Numbered from the stretch's first letter, positions 12,480 through 24,240 are shown. The stretch is DNA of 64,000 nt from Acanthococcus lagerstroemiae (GCA_031841125.1 CM063109.1:26383321-26447320), one strand, 5' to 3'. Numbers and translations: made by a program. The notes: generated by a model from the letters alone, not told the origin.

Positions 12480-12564
12480 CGAGCTACCATCGTTATACAG
12501 GACGTAAACACAACCACAATGACCAGCACGAACAGGATCAGCAAAACCAGGTCTAAGGATACGT
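12480..12564 (-). CDS. Transmembrane exon of a putative type I membrane protein
   Basis: The minus strand has a TTTTTTGCAG acceptor (AG at 12565-12566) and a GTGAGTATG donor (GT at 12478-12479). The 85-bp exon takes one base from upstream, completing an Asp codon, then reads 27 codons with the hydrophobic run LVLLILFVLVIVVVF followed by TSCITMVA, and leaves two bases. This is a single membrane span. The entry phase matches the exit phase of the exon at 31063-31220, which carries extracellular-type features, so this may be the membrane anchor of the same protein. The cytoplasmic part was not found. Confidence 0.55.
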
Positions 12565-13179
12565 CTGCAAAAAATCCACCTACAACATGAAACTTGCCAG
12601 TAATGCAAAATACGAGCGTATACTTCAATTTTACAAGAAAATATAGTTCATATTAACGAAACTAAATGAATAGTTTGTATGAGAAATTCAATTTCACAAT
12701 ATTTTTTCGGTTTCATTGCTCAAGCTGGGATACTTCGACATTCCCTTCGATACAGATTACCAGGCTGCCGAGACGCCGAAATGGAATTATGAGTGAGCAG
12801 AGCGGGAAATTCAAAAATATGATGACTAGCCTTGTTATTTTTTTGCTTCTTTTTTGTCGGGAATCTAAAAGTTCATTTACGATGAGTTGAGGGGATAGGT
12901 GCAGACGGATGGGGTGAGCGTTGAAACCGAGGATTAAAATCAAACTTTCAGAACAATCGGGTATCACCTACAACCGCAACGATACACTGTACTTTCTTAA
13001 TGTAAGCACCTGCGGAAGGAGCTAAGCAAGATTTTGAAATGCTAAAGTCCTGTTTTCTGGGAAATATAAAATTAGTCCCTTTCCCAAGGAAGGGCTGGGT
13101 ATCCGACAACTTTTCTCTTTCTGAAGAAAAAATATGGAACCAACAATCGAAATTGTAATTTGTTTTTACTTCGTTGCTG
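12565..13179. other. Intronic spacer, no gene seen
   Basis: Open frames on the minus strand here (12713-12967, 12948-13394) have no domain signature and no splice logic that would extend the neighbouring transmembrane exon. Confidence 0.4.
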
Positions 13180-14870
13180 GAGCACCTCAGACTAAGCATA
13201 AAGGAGGCCGCGATGTTACGGGGAAGTGCGAGGGGTGTACCGCCACCGAACGTACTACGGGACTCCAATAAAAAGTGGGATGAAGGAAGGAAAAAGTCAA
13301 ACGTAACCTTCCAAGATGGGAAGCAGGCGTCACACGGGGGCAGACGCCTGCAAAAAATGTATCGTCCATCAAGTTCAAGGAAATTCCGGGGCAAAAAAGT
13401 AAAAAAGGGTTAAAGGAGGGGAGGAAGGGCAAGGCCCTCCTACAAATTTTACACTACAATTGTCAAGGTCTTGTGGGCGAACCCAGGTTATACGAACTCG
13501 AAAAAGCACTGGAGAGGATAATGTGAGATGTGATTGGATTATCAGAAATAAGAAGGGAAGGGGAGACAATGATAGAAAGGGAGAATGGAAATCTTTTATA
13601 CTGGACAATCTAGGAGCCACAGAGGGGTGGGCTTTTATGTGAACGAAAAATGGGGTGCAGAAATAGTCATGATAAAAGAGTGGAAGAAACAAGAATAAGT
13701 GAGTGGATATCACACAATAGCGATGGGAGACTCGAATGCAAGGGTAGAAGAAGACTCTCCTTAGTCACAAGTTCTGGGAAACTTAGAATCGGGGAAACTA
13801 ACGAAAATGGGGAACGTTTAATTGAAGTGGCGTTAGAGCAAAATTTAAAAATTGTGAATACCTTTTGGAACAAACCTTTAAAGAAAAAATGGACTTGGCA
13901 ATCTCCTGACAATAAAACAAGCTGCGAATTGGACCATTTTCTCATAAACGATCTGAGAATGGTGAAGACATTTGAAATTATAAACAGATTTGAGTTCTCA
14001 TCAGACCATAGGTTGAAAGAGTAAACGTGCACCTCGCCCCTGACTCCACGAATGGCAGGAAAAAGAAAGCGAAGGGGAAATGGATTGTACCAGTGTACAG
14101 ATGGGAGGAGGCGAACAAAATGCTCGAGGAGAAGTTGGAGTTTGCTAAAGGTATCTCCTTCCCTGGACTGCAAGAGGAATACGATTGAATGGAGGATGCC
14201 ATCAATGAATTGGTAAAAGGAAGCCTAGGCCAACAACCAACGACAAGATTAGCGTGGAAACAAATAGCCTTATCGATAAAAGAACTGCATTAAGGTGCAA
14301 AGACAACCTAACTTAGAGGGATCAAATAGAACTATGCGAAATTAAGAAATTAATTAAAAGAAGAATTAGAAGGGATATACGAGAGTATGACCAGGAAATG
14401 ATTGCAGAAATATTAGAGGAAAGTGGATCAAGCAAGAAGACGCGTAAGGCTCCGATGAACGGGGAAAATTTGCTCCCAGCTATCAAAGCAAAAAGTTCCA
14501 AAATTAAGCTGTTTGGTAGGGAGGAGATAATTACAGAGGCCACTTAATTTTTCAAGGAACTTTACTCAAGCGAAAACAACAAGGAAGCAAAAGAAGTTGG
14601 GGGTAACCTTGGAAAGAACGACATAGATATAAGAGGGGGAAACCAAGACGGAGAAGTGGGTGAAGAAAGGGGAGGAGAGGAAAATACTCCATGTTTTCTG
14701 AGAGAAGGAGTTTGGAAAGTCCTAGTAACAAAAAAGGGTAAAGTTACAGGACCGGATGGAATGGAGAATGAGATACTGAGAATCCTAGCAAACGCTCTTG
14801 CGCCATTTATGGTAGAATTTTTCAACAGATTGGTCAAAACAGGCTTTACACCGAAACAATATATTACTAC
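13180..14870 (+). pseudogene. RTE-type LINE, 5' part (endonuclease and start of RT), split by BEL
   Basis: This is the left half of a LINE interrupted by the BEL/Pao element at 14871. Pieces of an apurinic-type endonuclease are visible: HYNCQGLVGEP near 13452, DVIGLSEIRR near 13530, MGDSNARVEED near 13733 in another frame, then TWQSPDNKTSCELDHFLIND and FSSDHRLK at 13890-14020. The reverse transcriptase starts with KVTGPDGMENEILR at 14740 and breaks at the insertion site; the missing continuation resumes at 22100. Frameshifts and stops are frequent, so it was already dead or decayed afterwards. The family resembles RTE-type elements with a C-terminal GRPPxRWxDEI motif. Confidence 0.75.
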
Positions 14871-15058
14871 TGTTCGTCGTATGCGTCCGAACGTTATCTT
14901 TTCCGATTACCTATTATCTTTTCATAATATACCTACCTAGTATGCAAATCTCGTTTAAGCGTGTAGTTATCATTCTCTCGTCTATGTGTTAACACGTTTT
15001 GTCAGTATACGTTATAAACCGCATCATTCCGTTTTTCTTCATTTATATTGGTGAAACA
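14871..15058 (+). repeat. BEL/Pao 5' LTR, 188 bp
   Basis: It starts TGTTCGTCG and ends GGTGAAACA. It differs from the 3' LTR at two positions (C/G near 14886 and A/G near 14924), about 1% divergence. A TGGTCCTCCGAGCC segment begins at 15062 and is in the position expected of a primer binding site; the tRNA was not identified. Confidence 0.95.
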
Positions 15059-15201
15059 TTATGGTCCTCCGAGCCCGATGTTATTAATTCCAGCATTGTT
15101 GGTTCAAGTAAGCCACATTTTTTAGTTATGTCCGCCAAAGCGAGTACGTTCAATTGAATGTTACTAATCCCGAACTTCGAAACTGTTCACATACTTGAAC
15201 C

Positions 15202-15896
15202 ATGTCCACTGACGAGCCATCGTTGCCGTGCTCTGAGCGTCAGCGTCGAGTAATATGTCGCGCGATTGCTGTCATGAAGAACGCCTGCGAGCAGGAGCTG
15301 ATCAAAAACCCGTCCGAAGAAGTTACCAGCAAAGCAGCAGCGTTACTCGATTCCTGGAAGTCCGAATTGGACAAACTCGAAACCGTTATCAACGATATCC
15401 TCGATATTACCGACTATTCTAAGTGTAAGAATGCTGATGAAGTTGCTGTTCTTGAGAGCAGGATCAGTGACGATTATATTTCACGTAAGGTAGCATATGC
15501 ATCCGCGAAAGGTAAATTAGCCCAAATGCGTGCTTTTATTTTTAAGTCGAAAGAGGCGATCGCTTCGCCTCGGAGATCGCTAGGCCCATCCGAAATAGAT
15601 TCACTGTCGCTGAACCCGATGGTCAAGCTGCCCGATATCCCGGTTCCCAAATTTGATGGGGATATCGGGAACTTCACCGAATGGAAATCGTTGTTCGAGG
15701 CGATGATCCATAATAACGAGAACCTAAAGCCTGTACAAAAGTTATATTTTCTGCGACAGGCTATGATAGGAGAAGCTAAGAACCTGTTGAAAGATGTAGA
15801 ATTGGACGGTGATCTTTATGAACAAACGTGGCAGTTCGTACTCGATCGATATTTTAACAAAAGAGCGATCATTGCTTCGCATTTTCGTACTCTACT
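15202..15896 (+). CDS. gag: BEL/Pao gag, N-terminal part (interrupted)
   Basis: This is the structural protein of the retrotransposon particle. The start ATG at 15202 lies 143 bp after the LTR. An alpha-helical N-terminus is followed by the conserved BEL gag core (LPDIPVPKFDGDIGNFTEW, then FLRQAMIGEAKNLL and RYFNKRAIIASHFR). Gag sequence stops at 15896, where the 1499-bp DNA transposon inserted. Downstream residues up to the stop at 16044 are encoded by the transposon, not by gag. The reading frame resumes at 17396-17400 after the insertion and its 4-bp duplication. Confidence 0.9.
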
Positions 15897-17395
15897 GGGT
15901 GAATCTCTGAATAACCTGAAAATTCAGTTTCCAAATTTTAAAATTTGGAACATCATTGAACAAAATTTTTTTTCCTGCGGATCATGTAGTATACCTGCAA
16001 GTAAGTACATGTATGGGGTAAGTCCCACAAGAAACGCCACATAAGGGATAGAAGGGGGCTTTTTGTATACTACGATGGAATTCCATTGTAGTATTCTCTA
16101 TTTCTTTGATACTACAATGGAATTGCTTAATATTACGATGGAATTGCTTGATATCACAATGGAATTTGAGGAACATACAACCAGATGTATTCCAATAGCG
16201 AGGACGACAACTGAAGAAACGAGAAGAATATTCATCCGAATGGCAAGGAGTACAATTCAAGACATAAGAAAGAAGTACTTCAACATCGTCGGGATTGGAT
16301 GCATCAGTGTCTGCCTCTGAATTTTTTTTTTTCGGCAAGGAAGTAATGAGCGCATTCTCCTTCGCATTCGAAGCAACTCAATTTGTTGAAACAGGATGCC
16401 ACATTCTTGTGCGTTCCATGTGACCTGGTGTACGGACATCGTTCCTTCAAAGAGAAAAAAAAGGTTATCTAGGATGAGTATTGACAGGTCATGAAGATGT
16501 GAAACAACGGGCTGAAGAGAAATCATCACCATTCAGCTGTCTCTTCTGGATAATGTGGCAAAAGCAACGATAAATTCCATTGTAATATCTTCTTTTCCAT
16601 CGTAGCATTCTTCAAAATTATACCTCGATACTACGATGGAAAGAAAAAATGTATACCACGATAGAAAATTTGAACATCTTTCTTAATTCAACAGAGCAAC
16701 ACTGGCCAGCATGTAGTAATGAAGCACAAAATTATAATAGGCAGTGTTCCCTTTTATGAAAAAGTCAAAATCATTTTTCTCAGACTAGAACTTCATGGCG
16801 TATAATCGTATACTACAATGGAATAGAAAAAAAAATAGAACGGGATTTTTGGACAGAAATTTGGCAAAAAGTCTGCAATAAATTCAAAAATAGACAATTT
16901 TCATGATTGGATCGCTATACTTCTGTGCTAAATAAGAAGATTCAGTACTTTTTCCCATCAGTAAATTTAAACTAGTCCCATATTAAGATGATTCAAATTT
17001 TGTATACTACGATGGAAAAAAACTAATTTCATGACTTCTTCCTCCCTTGTAGATGTACGTCTCAGTTCAAAAATTTTTTTCTCCGCTCTTAACTTATAAT
17101 TCTATTACCTCTTTTCTCGTGAACCTTATAAATTTTGATTGTTTCTTGATAATAATGGACCTACGGTCAACTATAGTCGAAAATCGAAGTTGGTTACAGT
17201 ATACTACGATGGAACTTTTACTCTATTTGAGTACCTTCCTCAGTTCTAGTGCGATGGGAATGACTGAGAGATTGCTGTTGGTAATAAGGGGGTTCTTCGC
17301 TATTGATTAAAAAAAAAAAACAATTTACTTCATGTTCTTAGTTGTAGAGAAAATTCCTGGTTACTACAATTTTCTGGTTATTCAGAGATTCACCC
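15897..17395. mobile_element. Non-autonomous DNA transposon inside BEL gag
   Basis: It is 1499 bp with terminal inverted repeats beginning GGGTGAATCTCTGAATAACC, 20 bases identical at both ends and about 28 bp with one mismatch. It is flanked by the 4-bp duplication TACT (15893-15896 and 17396-17399); counting one TACT copy out restores the continuity of gag. No transposase is encoded. The interior contains about 12 copies of a 15-mer near TATACTACRATGGAA, nine forward and three inverted. The superfamily is unassigned; a 4-bp TSD is known in Sola, Chapaev/CMC and Ginger groups. Confidence 0.85.
16065..17216. repeat. Interspersed 15-mer array within the transposon
   Basis: Copies of TATACTACRATGGAA (R is A or G) begin near 16066, 16109, 16130, 16151, 16628, 16652, 16809, 17003 and 17200. 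Inverted copies lie near 16081, 16574 and 16595. The first forward and inverted copies abut as a palindrome at 16065-16094. Such repeats could be transposase-binding sites, which is inference. Confidence 0.8.
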
Positions 17396-17399
17396 TACT

Positions 17400-20300
17400 A
17401 TCTTTACCTGCCATTACAAACGCTACGCTTCGCGAATCGATCGATAAGCTAAAATCTATTGAGCGCGGTTTGTCCGTTTGTGGAATCGACGTGCCCAAAA
17501 TGTTTCCACTTTTCGCGTATATTGTCGTTCAAAAACTGCCCGAGAAAATTAGATCCGACTGGGAAACGTGCTACCTTGATACGTCTACCTACCCGTCATT
17601 TGGACCGCTGTCGAAATTTTTACAAAACCGTTGTTTTGCGTATGAGTCAATGACAGCAGAATCGTCGAAACCCAAAGCTATTTCCCAAAAATCGTTCTCG
17701 GTGTTTACCTCTCCTCACGAGAAAACTTCTAGCAAGGCTAAGTCATCAATGGTGGTGACGTCGTCTGACGTTGGCAGTAGGTATAACCACATTAAATGCA
17801 TATTGTGTGCAAAAGAACATTATGTGTCACAATGTCCTACGTTTACGGAAAAAAACGTGGGTGATAGGATGGTGATAGTTCGCGATAGGGGTTTATGCTC
17901 GAATTGCCTACGTAAAGGTCATTTAGCGGCACAGTGCAATTCCTCCCATTGCAGACAATGTCACAAGGGACATCATACGCTGTTACACCGAGATGATCTT
18001 CCGGACGCTGATATCAAGAACCAGGCTGCTCCGAAAGAGTCCAATGAAAGTAGTAAACCTACCTCCGATTCCCCGAAGACGTCACTCGCTGCGTCTAAAT
18101 CTAGTGGTATTGTTTTACTACCAACAGCGGTAATCTACGTCCATCTTGCATCAAAGATTGTGAAGGCTCGCGCAATCATCGATTCGTGCTCCCAAGCACA
18201 CCTTGTAGCCAAGTCCTTTATTGAAAGACACCATCTTGCCACGCGACGTGGTACTTCTGTGATCGTTACCGCGCACCCGAACGACTATGATGTGCATCTC
18301 TCCGCGGAGCTTGGTGTCTCGTCCCGATTGAATAACTATCGCATCCAGTTTGAAGCGGATGTGGTAGAACGTTTACCGTATGAAAGCCTACTCGAAGTTC
18401 GAGAAAAGCCTACCTCGTTATGTCCGAAGTTGCCTCTAGCCGATGCAACTCTCCCGTCACCAAGTATTGATCTCCTCATTGGGGGAGAATTCGCGAATGA
18501 AATCCTGCTAGGTAATAAAAAGTATTTTGGAAAGCTGTGCCTCAAAGAGTCCCGGTTTGGATGGATTGCAGGTGGTCCGTTCGAAAATTTTGCGGCTCAT
18601 CGCTCTTGTTTGATGACAACAAAGTGTGATCAAACCGGCGCCATTCTTGAAAAATTCTGGGAAATTGAGAATGTAGAACCCCGGAGTACGAATAAAGCGG
18701 AGCACGTCTTCAGCGAAGCTCACTTTAATTCGTCATTCACGCGTTTGCCTGACGGACGTTTTCAAGTCCGACTCCCGTTAAAAGAGAACACGCGACCCTT
18801 TGCGAACACCTTTTGTCGCGCTCGCGCTGCGTTGCTGCGGTCTGAAAGACTCTATGACAAGGAAACGCGTAAAATGTACGTCGACTTCATGGCTGAATAC
18901 CGAGCCATGGGACACATGAAACTGTGTACCACTGAAGAACCTCGTTATTATATCCCGCATCTTCCTGTATTTAGGCCCGAGAGTTCCACGACCAAACTTC
19001 GCGTTGTTTTCAACGCCTCAGCCAAGAATTCTTCGGGAATCTCGTTAAATGAAGCATTGTTTAATGGTCCTGTCTTACAACCAGAACTATTCGACACGTT
19101 GTTGCGGTTCAGGATGCATATCGTCGCGTTCTCTGCCGACATTAGCAAAATGTATCGCCAGATAGCGGTGCACCCGGATGATCAGCCTCTTCAAGCGATA
19201 TTGTGGAGAGACGACCCGAAGGATAAGATCCAGACTTATCTTCTAACAACCTTGACTTACGGTACTACTCCCGCGGCATATATTGCTACGAAGTGCCTTC
19301 AAGTGGTTGCAGAATCATTACATGTCAAATCTCCCGAGGCCGCGACAGCCGTCGCTTCCGAGTTCTACATGGATGACCTGTTGTCAGGCGCCACCTCCCT
19401 TGATGCGGCACTGAAGAAACGCTCAATGATCCATGAAGCACTTGAGTTAGCGCAGTTTCCCCTAAGGAAATATGTGTCAAACTCACCGGAATTTCTCGCC
19501 GCTTTAGATTCGTCACTCGTTGAGGAACTCAGACCGTTGCAGTTCTCCAGTTCTGGCGCTGCCAAAATTCTAGGGTTGCAGTGGTGCCCGAAGAATGACT
19601 CTTTCATCATAAACGTGAAACCCGAAAATATCGAAGGCGTAATCCTCACCAAAAGGATTATCGCTTCTCTCGTTGCACGGATTTATGATCCTCTAGGTTT
19701 CGCGCAACCCGTTACCATTAGATCAAAGTTGTTCCTACAAGACCTCTGGCGAGAGGGGCGCGAATGGGACCAACCTGTCTCTGATGAATTAGCCAAGTTG
19801 TTCCGCGCATATTATGAAGATTTAGGCGCATTGCGTGAATTCGAGGTGCCGCGATCCTATTTCTGGTCACCCAATCGGAAATTCGATGTGGTCGGATTTT
19901 GTGACGCGAGCAGCCGCGCATACGGTGCTGTTGTTTATCTCCGTAGCCATGAAGAAGGAAAAATTAGAACGACGTTGGTTTGTTCAAAAACCCGTGTCGC
20001 CCGCCTAAAGGAGATGACGATTCCCCGATTGGAGCTGCTTGGAGCCGACCTTCTTGCGAGACTGTTAGGCCGAGTGTGCGAACAGTTGAACTGCGATGTC
20101 CAGAATGCAGTGGCGTACTGCGATTCCACCACTGTTCTGGCTTGGATAAAAGGGCCAAGTACCAAGTTCCATGTTTTTGTCCACAACCGAGTGGAGAGCA
20201 TTTTGTCGATTTTGCCCTATGAAAATTGGCGATATGTGAAAACGACCAATAACCCTGCTGATTTGGTAACCCGCGGCATTTCTACGGATGCACTGATTCA

Positions 20301-20961
20301 CAGCCGTTTATGGCAATATGGGCCAAATTGGCTGGTTGAAGAACAATTAATGCTCGAAGAGCATTCGACCGATTTCGAACCCCCGGAGATTCGCAAGATA
20401 TCCCACATGAATCTACAAACTGAAAAAGCCGATGACTCATTTTTGCGAAAGTACTCGGATTATGAAAAGCTGATTCGTATAGTTGTTAGAATCATCGTTT
20501 TTGCCCGCAGATCATCTTTATATGCCGCGAGATATCCCGAAACCGATGAATATACGCAAGCAAAGTATTTCGTCTGTCGACTATCTCAGTTTTGCTCGTT
20601 TGAACTGGACATCACTGCGTTGAAAAAGAACGGGGCTGTTGGAAAAAACAGCTCGTTGAAAGCTTTAGACCCGTACCTCGACGATTGGAATCTGCTGCGA
20701 GTTGGAGGCCGCCTCAACCGCGCGCATATTTCGCACGATGCGAAGCACCCGATTATACTTCACGCAAATTCGCCACTAGCGGAAATGTTGGTGAGGTATA
20801 CCCACGAAGATCGGTTTCACGCCACTCAGTCCTTTGTGACAGCTCGTATTCAGGCTCAGTTCTGGATCCATGGCGGATTAATACGGCTAGTAAAGAAAAC
20901 AATCAACGCCTGTGTTTGGTGCACGCGGTTGAAGGGGATCGTTGGCCGTCAGCTGATGGGA
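17400..20961 (+). CDS. pol: BEL/Pao gag C-terminus, protease, RT, RNase H, integrase N-terminus
   Basis: The open frame runs from 17332, but its first residues are transposon-encoded; element sequence starts at 17396-17400. Three zinc knuckles lie at 17796-17985 (CILCAKEHYVSQC, CSNCLRKGHLAAQC, CRQCHKGHH). The protease has an IIDSCSQAH active-site segment near 18175, with Cys where most families have Gly. Reverse transcriptase has the catalytic YMDD at 19365-19376. RNase H has DASSRAYGA near 19902, LELLGADLL near 20029 and YCDSTTVLAW near 20116. The integrase zinc domain ends with CVWC near 20910. The frame terminates at the TAG at 20962-20964, after which the same frame continues as integrase. 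Confidence 0.9.
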
Positions 20962-21864
20962 TAGCTTCCCAAAGAACATACATCCGCCGTCAGACCATTC
21001 GCTCACGTCGGAGTGGATCTAGGCGGCCATTTCCTGGTGAAATGCACCAACCACAGATCGCAGAAACATCTAAAGTACTACGCGGCGTTTTTCGTATGCC
21101 TAGCCACCCGTGCGGTACATCTCGAAATCGTGTCCGATCTCTCAAGCACCGCGTTTACAGCGGCGCTGCAACGGTTTGTTGCTCGCCGAGGCATCCCGAA
21201 CTCGATATATTCCGACAGTGGCACGAACTTTGTCGGCACGAATAACGCGATAGGCACCAAGCTCGGAGTCGTTTGGAAATTTATTTCGCCTCGGTCGCCG
21301 CATCAGGGCGGCATCTGGGAATCCGCGGTGAAGGCTGGCAAGAAGTACCTCTCGTCTGCTACAAAAGGCTCAGTCGTCACCGCGGAGCAGCTCGGAACCC
21401 TACTTACGCAGATAGAAGCAATAATGAATTCAAGACCCTTGTACCAGCGGAAGCCTACAGAGAATCCTGACGCCATCAACATCATCACACCCGGACACTT
21501 CCTGATTGGCGCAAATCTGCTTGACAAAGCGGAGCCCGAAACTTACGATGCGTCGTTATTCCACCGTCGCGAAGAACTGCAAGGAATTGTACGATCCTTT
21601 TGGCGACAATGGCGTCAAAATTACTTAGCGCAGCTGAATTCTAGGCCTAAATGGTCCACCAGACAACGTGACCTTTGCGTCGGTGATGTTGTTCTTCTCC
21701 GAGGCGAAGCGCCTCCCACCCAGTGGCCGCTGGCCATTGTAAGTAAGGTCTTCCCCGACGCGTCGGGGCAAACACGAATCGTAGAAATAAGGACGTCAAC
21801 GTCGTCCTTTGTGAGATCCGTCCAAAGTTTAGTTAAGTTGCCAATTGAGCCCAAAGAGTTGTAA
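20962..21864 (+). pseudogene. BEL/Pao integrase catalytic region, separated by a nonsense codon
   Basis: This continues the same frame after the in-frame TAG at 20962-20964. Catalytic residues are visible: Asp in HVGVDLGGHF (about 21018), Asp in IYSDSGTNFVG (about 21211) and Glu in HQGGIWESAVK (about 21316). Second Asp and Glu are separated by 34 residues, and I recall BEL integrases as usually longer there, so a small deletion near 21240-21265 is possible. The C-terminal DUF5641-type region (PLYQRKPTENPDA, TPGHFLIGA, VGDVVLLRGEAPPTQWPLA) is intact. Without readthrough this region is not translated. Confidence 0.85.
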
Positions 21865-21911
21865 AAGCGTAATTCGAAAGTTCGATCGACCCCCTTTCGA
21901 ATGGGGGAGAA

Positions 21912-22099
21912 TGTTCGTCGTATGCGTGCGAACGTTATCTTTTCCGATTACCTATTATCTTTTCGTAATATACCTACCTAGTATGCAAATCTCGTTTAAG
22001 CGTGTAGTTATCATTCTCTCGTCTATGTGTTAACACGTTTTGTCAGTATACGTTATAAACCGCATCATTCCGTTTTTCTTCATTTATATTGGTGAAACA
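21912..22099 (+). repeat. BEL/Pao 3' LTR, 188 bp
   Basis: It is bounded by TG and CA and differs from the 5' LTR at two positions. A purine-rich tract AATGGGGGAGAA precedes it directly. ACTAC follows at 22100, completing the TSD. Confidence 0.95.
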
Positions 22100-23430
22100 A
22101 CTACATAAAAAGGCGATAGAAGTGAGCTACATAATTATAGACCAATAAGCCTGACTTCGAATATAAGGAAAATGTTCGGTAAAGTAGTGAAAACTAGAAT
22201 ATTCGGAATTTTGGACTGGAATCAACCAAGGGAGCAAGCCGCGTTCAGGAAGAGGTATTCAGCGATTGACCACATTTTCACCGTGAATTGGATTTTGGGA
22301 AAAAACAAGAGCATATAACGTACCATTGGGGCTCATGTTTATATAACAAGGCATTCGATTCGGTTTATCATTGGGCGGTGTGAGATGCATTGTCTAAGCA
22401 GGGGTGAACAACGATATTACAAGAGTACTCAGAAGATGGTACGGGAAAACAAAAGCGTACGTAATATTGGACAGGGTTGGGGAAGTCTTTAATATTGAGA
22501 AAGGGGTAAAATCGGGGGATCCACTCTCCCCAAACCTGTTCAATGTCTTCAAAAAATTGAATCGGGAGGGAAAAGGGGTGAAAATAAATGGTCAGTGGTA
22601 GAATAACCTATGCTTCACCGACGATATAATATTAATGAATAACAATCAGGAAGAGCTGAAAAATATGGCAGAGGAGCTCAGTATTGAAAGCGAGAGAGTG
22701 GGGCTGACAATGAACTTTTCCAAGACTAAAGTAATGACTAACCTAGGATGCGAAGGGTTTCAAGTAAGAGGAGAAGATATAGAAATTGTCAAGGAATATA
22801 ATTATTTGGGCCAAATGATCGCTTTTGAAGACAGGGGAAAAGTGGAGCTGGGGGTGAGAACTACTAAAGCGTGGGAAAACTTTTGGGCTCACAGGACACT
22901 TCTCAAAGGGAACCTATCACTAAAAACGAAAATCAAAATACTAGAGTAATATGTGAGACCCACTCTCACTTACGGAGCTCAATCTTGGTCATTGACTAAA
23001 GGGCAATACGAAAAATTAAGGATATCGTACTTTAGAATGTTGCATAGCGTAATGAAGGTCAAAATCAAGGACCGGATTAAGCTACAAGAAATATAGTAAA
23101 AGCCACAGGAGCCAAGGATACAGGCTGGAGGGTCAAAACATTGAAACTGAGCTTTTCAGGACGTATGGTGAGGGGAGAAGAAAAATGGGGCAGATTGGCA
23201 GAAGAATGGTCGCCTAAGGAATGGAAAAAGAGAAGGGGTAGGCCGCCCACAAGATGGAGAGATGAAATTGTAAAATGTTTTGGAATTCTATGGGGAAGAA
23301 TAGGAAGGCGGTTGTGAAGAAGGACGATAAGAGCGCAAGCCCGTCTATGGGCGCGTTCGGTGGCGTCCGCACTCCTCGCACATCCGAACAAAAGCTGCAA
23401 ATAAAAATGAAATAAAAAAATTTACTTAGT
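22100..23430 (+). pseudogene. RTE-type LINE, 3' part (RT to C-terminus)
   Basis: This continues the LINE broken at 14870. Visible RT segments are LHKKGDRS then NYRPISLTSN (22107-22160), QPREQAAFRKRYSAIDHIF (about 22227-22285), and KSGDPLSPNLFN (about 22507). A FTDDI-type active site (FADD with an A to T substitution) lies near 22615. Further thumb segments at 22635-22948 and a C-terminal RRGRPPTRWRDEIV motif near 23236 follow, ending with RAQARLWARS. Several stops and frameshifts are present. Its orientation and order match the left half exactly once the BEL element is removed. Confidence 0.8.
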
Positions 23431-23489
23431 TGAATCCAAACATCCTATGTGCGCCAGACGCTGCTCTTTCCACTGATGTATCATTTTAT

Positions 23490-24240
23490 TTTTAACATTG
23501 AATAGGCTTAACAACGTGTGTCCCCTTCTTATAGGGGCCAAGCACGTAGGTCACCAACCTATTCCACCCACCGTAGCGCATATGTTTCCGTCACCCTTTT
23601 CCAGCCTTGCCTGTTGGCTGCTGCTCGTCTCCAGCATGGCCCGAGTAGGGAGAGGATCTCGTTTATCCAGAATGTGGCTGGTCGGCCTCTATTTCTCTTC
23701 TGCTCCCCTGGGGCCCAAATCGTGGTCCTTATGTTCCATTTTTCTTGATCTCCTCTTGGCATTATGGCCGGCATATTCAAATTTTAGTTTTTTTATTTTG
23801 TACCCAATATTTTTAATTCCAGTTTTTTCTCGAATTTTTGTTATTTTAATTTTATTTCTTAGCCTGAATCCTAGTATACTCCTCAGCATTGCGTTTTGTA
23901 CTTCAGTGAGACGCTACATTTGTCTTTTCGGGAGTGACCACGTTTGGGCCCCATAGGTCAACACCGGCATCACACAACTTTCCAAAATGTTTGCTTTTAG
24001 TCCTATTCTCATTTTACTTTTCAAAATAGATTTATTGGCCCAGAAGACTTGCTACGCATTGGAGATCCTTTCTCTTACTATTCCTTCCACATTATTTTTA
24101 AATTTCATATAGTCTGTCCTAGATGCCTGTATTCTTCTACTCTAGACAATTTTGCCCCATTCAACCAAAATCCATTCATTTCCTCCCTATTTGACATAAA
24201 GTTTGTCTTTGACAAGTTCATTTTTTTATTATTATTTTAT
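23490..24240 (-). pseudogene. RTE-type LINE C-terminal fragment
   Basis: Minus-strand pieces correspond to the end of the RT and the C-terminal region: YRHLGQTI near 24115, MLRSILGFRLRNKIKI near 23885, LKFEYAGHNAKR near 23790, RGRPATFWINEIL near 23680 and ending TETYALRWVE near 23560. Multiple frameshifts and stops make it dead. It lies back to back with the 3' end of the LINE split by BEL and head-to-tail with the copy at 24330-26340. Confidence 0.75.

Larger units (their letters stand above)
14871..22099 (+). mobile_element. BEL/Pao LTR retrotransposon with nested insertion
   Basis: The full element is bounded by identical-length LTRs and the 5-bp TSD ACTAC (14866-14870 and 22100-22104). 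It is 7229 bp as read, about 5.7 kb without the 1499-bp inserted transposon (plus its 4-bp TSD). Coding order is gag, protease, reverse transcriptase, RNase H, integrase in one plus-strand frame, the BEL/Pao order. The purine tract GAATGGGGGAGAA precedes the 3' LTR. It sits inside an RTE-type LINE in the same orientation. Two lesions disable it: the transposon in gag and an in-frame TAG at 20962. LTR similarity suggests a recent insertion. Confidence 0.95.

Noticed and set aside
13667..14173. 168-residue minus-strand frame
   Set aside because: Antisense shadow of the RTE endonuclease frames on the plus strand.
15897..16044. C-terminal extension of gag as encoded by the open frame
   Set aside because: These codons belong to the inserted DNA transposon, as its TIR begins at 15897.
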